Shown piece after piece: positions 61,038 through 64,000 of a stretch of DNA of 64,000 nt. The notes under the pieces are model-generated. The model was not told the DNA's origin. It ran no database searches and was given only the letters and a program-made list of their open reading frames with translations. The position numbers were made by a program, and so were the translations under genes. Position 1 is the first letter of the stretch, and every line of letters begins with the position of its first letter. The stretch is from Pseudoramibacter fermentans (lineage in GTDB: Bacteria > Bacillota > Clostridia > Eubacteriales > Eubacteriaceae), in assembly GCA_009493725.1 (NCBI GenBank), contig VOGB01000004.1, positions 620,001 through 684,000 on the forward strand, written 5' to 3'.

Positions 61038-62420
61038 ATGGCAGAAAAATTATGGGGCGGCCGCTTTCAAAAAGAAACAGATGCATTAACTGATGATTTT
61101 AATTCATCCATTTCTTTTGATGCGCGGCTGTATCAACAGGATATCCGAGGCTCAATTGCCCATGCTAAAATGCTTGGAAAACAAAAGGTAATTCCTCAGG
61201 AAGATGCCGATTTAATTGTTAAATCATTAAAGCAAATCTTATCTGATATTCAAGAAAATAAAATTGAATTTTCTGAAGAGATGGAAGATATCCATATGAA
61301 CATTGAATCGATTCTAATCGATCGAATCGGCGATGTTGGCAAAGAGCTTCATACTGGGCGCAGTCGCAATGATCAAGTAGCAACGGATATGCATCTATAC
61401 GTTAAAGACATTTGTCTATTAATTATCGATGACATCAAAGACTTAATCACAACCTTACTCGATCTGGCTTCCAAACACACCGAAACAATTGTTCCTGGCT
61501 ATACGCACTTGCAGCGGGCTCAACCGATTACTTTTGCACATCAACTAATGGCTTACGTCGAAATGCTTAAACGCGATATCAAGCGTTTTCGCCAGGTCTA
61601 TGAAATGGCAGATTCTCTGCCGTTAGGCGCAGGTGCTCTTGCGACAACAACTTATCCACTCGACCGCTATTTTGTCGCAAAGGAATTGAATTTTTCAAGT
61701 GTTTATCTGAATAGCTTAGATGCTGTGTCAGATCGGGATTTCTGCATAGACTTCTTAGAGAGCGTTTCTATTACAATGATGCATCTCAGTCGGTTCTCTG
61801 AAGAAATCGTTTTGTGGTGTTCTTCAGAATTTCATTTTATTACTTTGGATGATGCATTTTCAACCGGTTCTTCTATCATGCCTCAGAAAAAAAATCCAGA
61901 TATTGCTGAATTAGTTAGAGGTAAAACTGGAAGAACCTATGGCGATTTAATTTCATTGTTATCTACGATGAAAGGGCTTCCTCTTGCCTACAATAAAGAT
62001 ATGCAGGAAGACAAAGAGCCTGTATTCGATGCCTTTGACACGATCGACATCTGTCTTAAAACATTTAACAAAATGATTGCGACCATTACGGTAAATAAAG
62101 ATTCAATGTACGACGCCGCTGCTCATGGCTTTGCCAACGCGACCGATGCAGCCGATTGGCTTGTCAAACACGGCATTCCTTTCAGAGATGCCCATGGGAT
62201 CGTTGGCCAGTTGGTATACTACTGCATCCAAAACGAGAAAAGTTTAGATGAGCTTTCTCTAAAGGAATATCAAAAAATTGATCCTATTTTTGATGATTCT
62301 ATTTATGAAGCAATTGACCTGCATAATTGTGTCAGCCAGAGAAAGATTGTTGGCGGTCCAGCAAAATCAACTGTAGAACGAGCTATTGCAATCAATAAGG
62401 GATTATTGAAAAAACTTTAA
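61038..62420 (+). CDS. argH: Argininosuccinate lyase
   Basis: Splits argininosuccinate into arginine and fumarate. The protein has 460 residues. KLWGGRFQKETDAL at the N-terminus, HTGRSRNDQVATDM, and the flexible-loop signature TGSSIMPQKKNPD are all present. I chose the ATG at 61038, just after the argG stop, with AAGGA eight bases upstream. ArgF and carbamoyl-phosphate synthase are not in the window. Confidence 0.97.
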   Translation: MAEKLWGGRFQKETDALTDDFNSSISFDARLYQQDIRGSIAHAKMLGKQKVIPQEDADLIVKSLKQILSDIQENKIEFSEEMEDIHMNIESILIDRIGDVGKELHTGRSRNDQVATDMHLYVKDICLLIIDDIKDLITTLLDLASKHTETIVPGYTHLQRAQPITFAHQLMAYVEMLKRDIKRFRQVYEMADSLPLGAGALATTTYPLDRYFVAKELNFSSVYLNSLDAVSDRDFCIDFLESVSITMMHLSRFSEEIVLWCSSEFHFITLDDAFSTGSSIMPQKKNPDIAELVRGKTGRTYGDLISLLSTMKGLPLAYNKDMQEDKEPVFDAFDTIDICLKTFNKMIATITVNKDSMYDAAAHGFANATDAADWLVKHGIPFRDAHGIVGQLVYYCIQNEKSLDELSLKEYQKIDPIFDDSIYEAIDLHNCVSQRKIVGGPAKSTVERAIAINKGLLKKL

Positions 62421-62450
62421 TAATATATTAAACGTTCATTCAAGCAGTAA

Positions 62451-62500
62451 AAAAGCTCTTGATGTTAGACATTTATCTAATATCAAGAGCTTTTGTTTAC
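62451..62500. terminator. Bidirectional terminator between argH and the SNF transporter
   Basis: A stem of 19 pairs including one G-T (left arm 62451-62469, right arm 62476-62494) with a six-base loop. Six A precede it and TTTT ends it, so it can stop both convergent transcripts. Confidence 0.92.
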
Positions 62501-63873
62501 ATTTTGATAATACCAAAAACATTTAATACTGAACTGATCAAAATAATAGCTAAGAAGGCAATACAGAAATATTTGATAAATAAATTGTATATTTTTTGTC
62601 TTTTAAATTCAGACGATATTTTAATCTCTTCTTCAATTCTATTAAGCGTGACAGAACGTAAAATGAGCACACAAGTGGCGATCGCAGCGATTGGCATCAT
62701 TACGGAGTTTGAAATGAAGTCAAAGAAATCGAGGAAATCCATTCCCAATATTTTGATACTTCCTAAAACGCTGTAGCCAAGAGAAGATAGTGTACCTAAA
62801 CCAACGATGATGACGCTGACAAGCACTGTCGACGCTTTCCGGCTCATCCCAGCTTCGTCTTCAAATGTCGAGACTGCTGATTCAGCCAATGCGATCGCGC
62901 TGGTCAATGCTGCAATAAAAACCAATAAAAAGAATGCAATACCTGCTGGCGTCCCTAATCCCATACTAGCGAAAACTTTGGGGATCGTAATAAACATAAG
63001 TGATGGGCCGACCTGTAATGCTTTGGGTGTCCCTCCAGAAAAAGCGAACACTGCAGGAATAATCATAAGTCCAGCGAGAACGGCAACAGCAGTATCAAAA
63101 AATTCCACCTGAGAAGTTGCCTTTTCAATATCCATATCTTTCTTCATATAAGAGCCAAAAGTATACAAGATACCCATTGCAATAGATAAAGAATAAAACA
63201 TCTGTCCCATTGCAGCAACCACGGTCATCCAAGAAAAATTATCAAAATTTGGAATAAAGAAATATTTTATTCCAGCAATTGCACCTGGCCGCGTCATAGA
63301 ATAAATGGCAACAAAAATTCCTAAAATAATTAGAACTGGCATTCCAATCTTAGAAATTCTTTCGATCCCATTTTGAACACCAATTAATATGATGAGCATC
63401 GTTACTGCTGTAAAGAGAATGAAATAGACTTCTGTCGGCACACTCTGACTGATAAAATTAGAAAAGTATGTGTCCGTGGCCATAATTTTTGATGCGCCCG
63501 TGATGTATCCTACCAAATACTTCAGAACCCATCCCCCAATGACTGAATAATACGAAACAATTATCATTGGAATAATAGCATTGATCCATCCGCCAAACTT
63601 ATGTCCAAACGTGTTTCCAAAAAATTTAAAGGCGCCAACTGGACTTTTATGAGTCATCCTCCCCAATGTCGTTTCTGACATAATCATTGTATACCCAAAC
63701 GTATAAACGAGTATGAGATAGATAACTAAAAAAGTCCCGCCTCCATATTTCGCAGCTAAATATGGAAAACGCCAGATATTTCCCAAACCAACAGCAGAAC
63801 CTGCTGCTGCCATTACATAACCAATTCGGCTAGAAAAATTTGCTCTGCCTTTATTTTCCTTTCCTTGTTCCAA
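62497..63873 (-). CDS. Na+-dependent SNF/NSS family transporter
   Basis: Membrane symporter of 458 residues with about 11-12 helices. AAAGSAVGLGNIWRFPY in helix 1 is the sodium- and substrate-binding signature of the LeuT-like family; PVGAFKFFG and the FSGGTPKALQVGPSLMFI loop follow. It likely imports an amino acid with Na+; the substrate is unknown. It starts with TTG at 63873; no ATG in frame precedes it. The gradient it uses could be supplied by the Na+-type V-ATPase. Confidence 0.92.
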   Translation of the reverse strand: MEQGKENKGRANFSSRIGYVMAAAGSAVGLGNIWRFPYLAAKYGGGTFLVIYLILVYTFGYTMIMSETTLGRMTHKSPVGAFKFFGNTFGHKFGGWINAIIPMIIVSYYSVIGGWVLKYLVGYITGASKIMATDTYFSNFISQSVPTEVYFILFTAVTMLIILIGVQNGIERISKIGMPVLIILGIFVAIYSMTRPGAIAGIKYFFIPNFDNFSWMTVVAAMGQMFYSLSIAMGILYTFGSYMKKDMDIEKATSQVEFFDTAVAVLAGLMIIPAVFAFSGGTPKALQVGPSLMFITIPKVFASMGLGTPAGIAFFLLVFIAALTSAIALAESAVSTFEDEAGMSRKASTVLVSVIIVGLGTLSSLGYSVLGSIKILGMDFLDFFDFISNSVMMPIAAIATCVLILRSVTLNRIEEEIKISSEFKRQKIYNLFIKYFCIAFLAIILISSVLNVFGIIKM

Positions 63874-63897
63874 TCTTTAGATCCATCCTTCCTATCT

Positions 63898-64000
63898 CTA
63901 ATGTTCTGACTGCCAAGCAGTTCGAATCGCCTCTTCATATTTTGGATATTTGCGCATAAAAATCCGAATGTCCCTCATGGTATTGCTAACCAAACGATCC
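63898..64000 (-). CDS. 3' end of an unidentified gene (partial)
   Basis: The last 33 codons of a minus-strand gene run in from beyond the window. They end in RKYPKYEEAIRTAWQSEH and stop at 63898. It lies 24 bases upstream of the SNF transporter, so the two may be co-transcribed. Too little is visible to name it; the amphipathic, basic character suggests a soluble protein. Confidence 0.6.
   Translation of the reverse strand, partial: DRLVSNTMRDIRIFMRKYPKYEEAIRTAWQSEH

Overview
This 64 kb window comes from the chromosome of a low-GC, anaerobic member of the Bacillota, most likely class Clostridia. I infer this from clostridial gene orders (nusA-rnpM-infB-rbfA-nrnA-truB-ribF, dnaG-rpoD-trmK-nif3, pcrA-ligA-gatCAB), a pyruvate:ferredoxin oxidoreductase, an indolepyruvate:ferredoxin oxidoreductase, a V-type ATPase whose rotor subunit keeps the Na+ ligands, and strong AGGAG-type ribosome binding sites. 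I cannot name the family or genus. Almost all of the window is housekeeping DNA. I see no rRNA, tRNA, CRISPR array, prophage or insertion sequence.

Layout. 1-14725 (+) is an unbroken co-directional run with gaps of at most about 45 bases: nusA (5' end cut by the window), rnpM, infB, rbfA, nrnA, truB, ribF, dnaG, rpoD, trmK, a Nif3-like gene, iorA, iorB, a Cys-rich small protein and plsY, closed by a clear terminator. 14793-21550 (+) is a DNA repair block: deoxyinosine-type glycosylase, a large unrecognised protein with an internal duplication, pcrA and a divergent ligA. 21580-26701 (+) is gatCAB, rph, rdgB and a phosphodiesterase behind a consensus promoter. Then come monocistronic nifJ and icd, and a radical SAM gene overlapping its DUF2344 partner.

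34430-39040 (-) holds an ACT-domain gene, paaK, glnS and a tyrosine recombinase. htrA (+, without a PDZ domain) faces a hypothetical gene, and a perfect lox-like palindrome lies between them. 40905-46563 (-) carries a ZapA-like gene, two secreted cell-wall hydrolases, an Mrp ATPase and a GIY-YIG gene. 46639-55080 (-) is a complete nine-gene V-type ATPase operon. 55169-62420 is arginine biosynthesis: argCJBD (-) and argGH (+) diverge from a 210-base region with two promoters of identical hexamers and a candidate ArgR box. The window ends with a Na+-dependent SNF transporter and the 3' end of an unidentified gene.

How it fits together. PFOR, IOR and the acyl-CoA ligase PaaK point to ferredoxin-linked 2-oxoacid metabolism. 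The V-ATPase and the SNF carrier suggest a sodium cycle. GlnRS together with GatCAB suggests that GatCAB mainly serves Asn-tRNA (or both tRNAs). The most unusual items are the lox-like palindrome at 40313-40348, the duplicated orphan protein at 15313-17352, the PDZ-less HtrA with an odd leader, and the V-ATPase promoter buried in the argD terminator.
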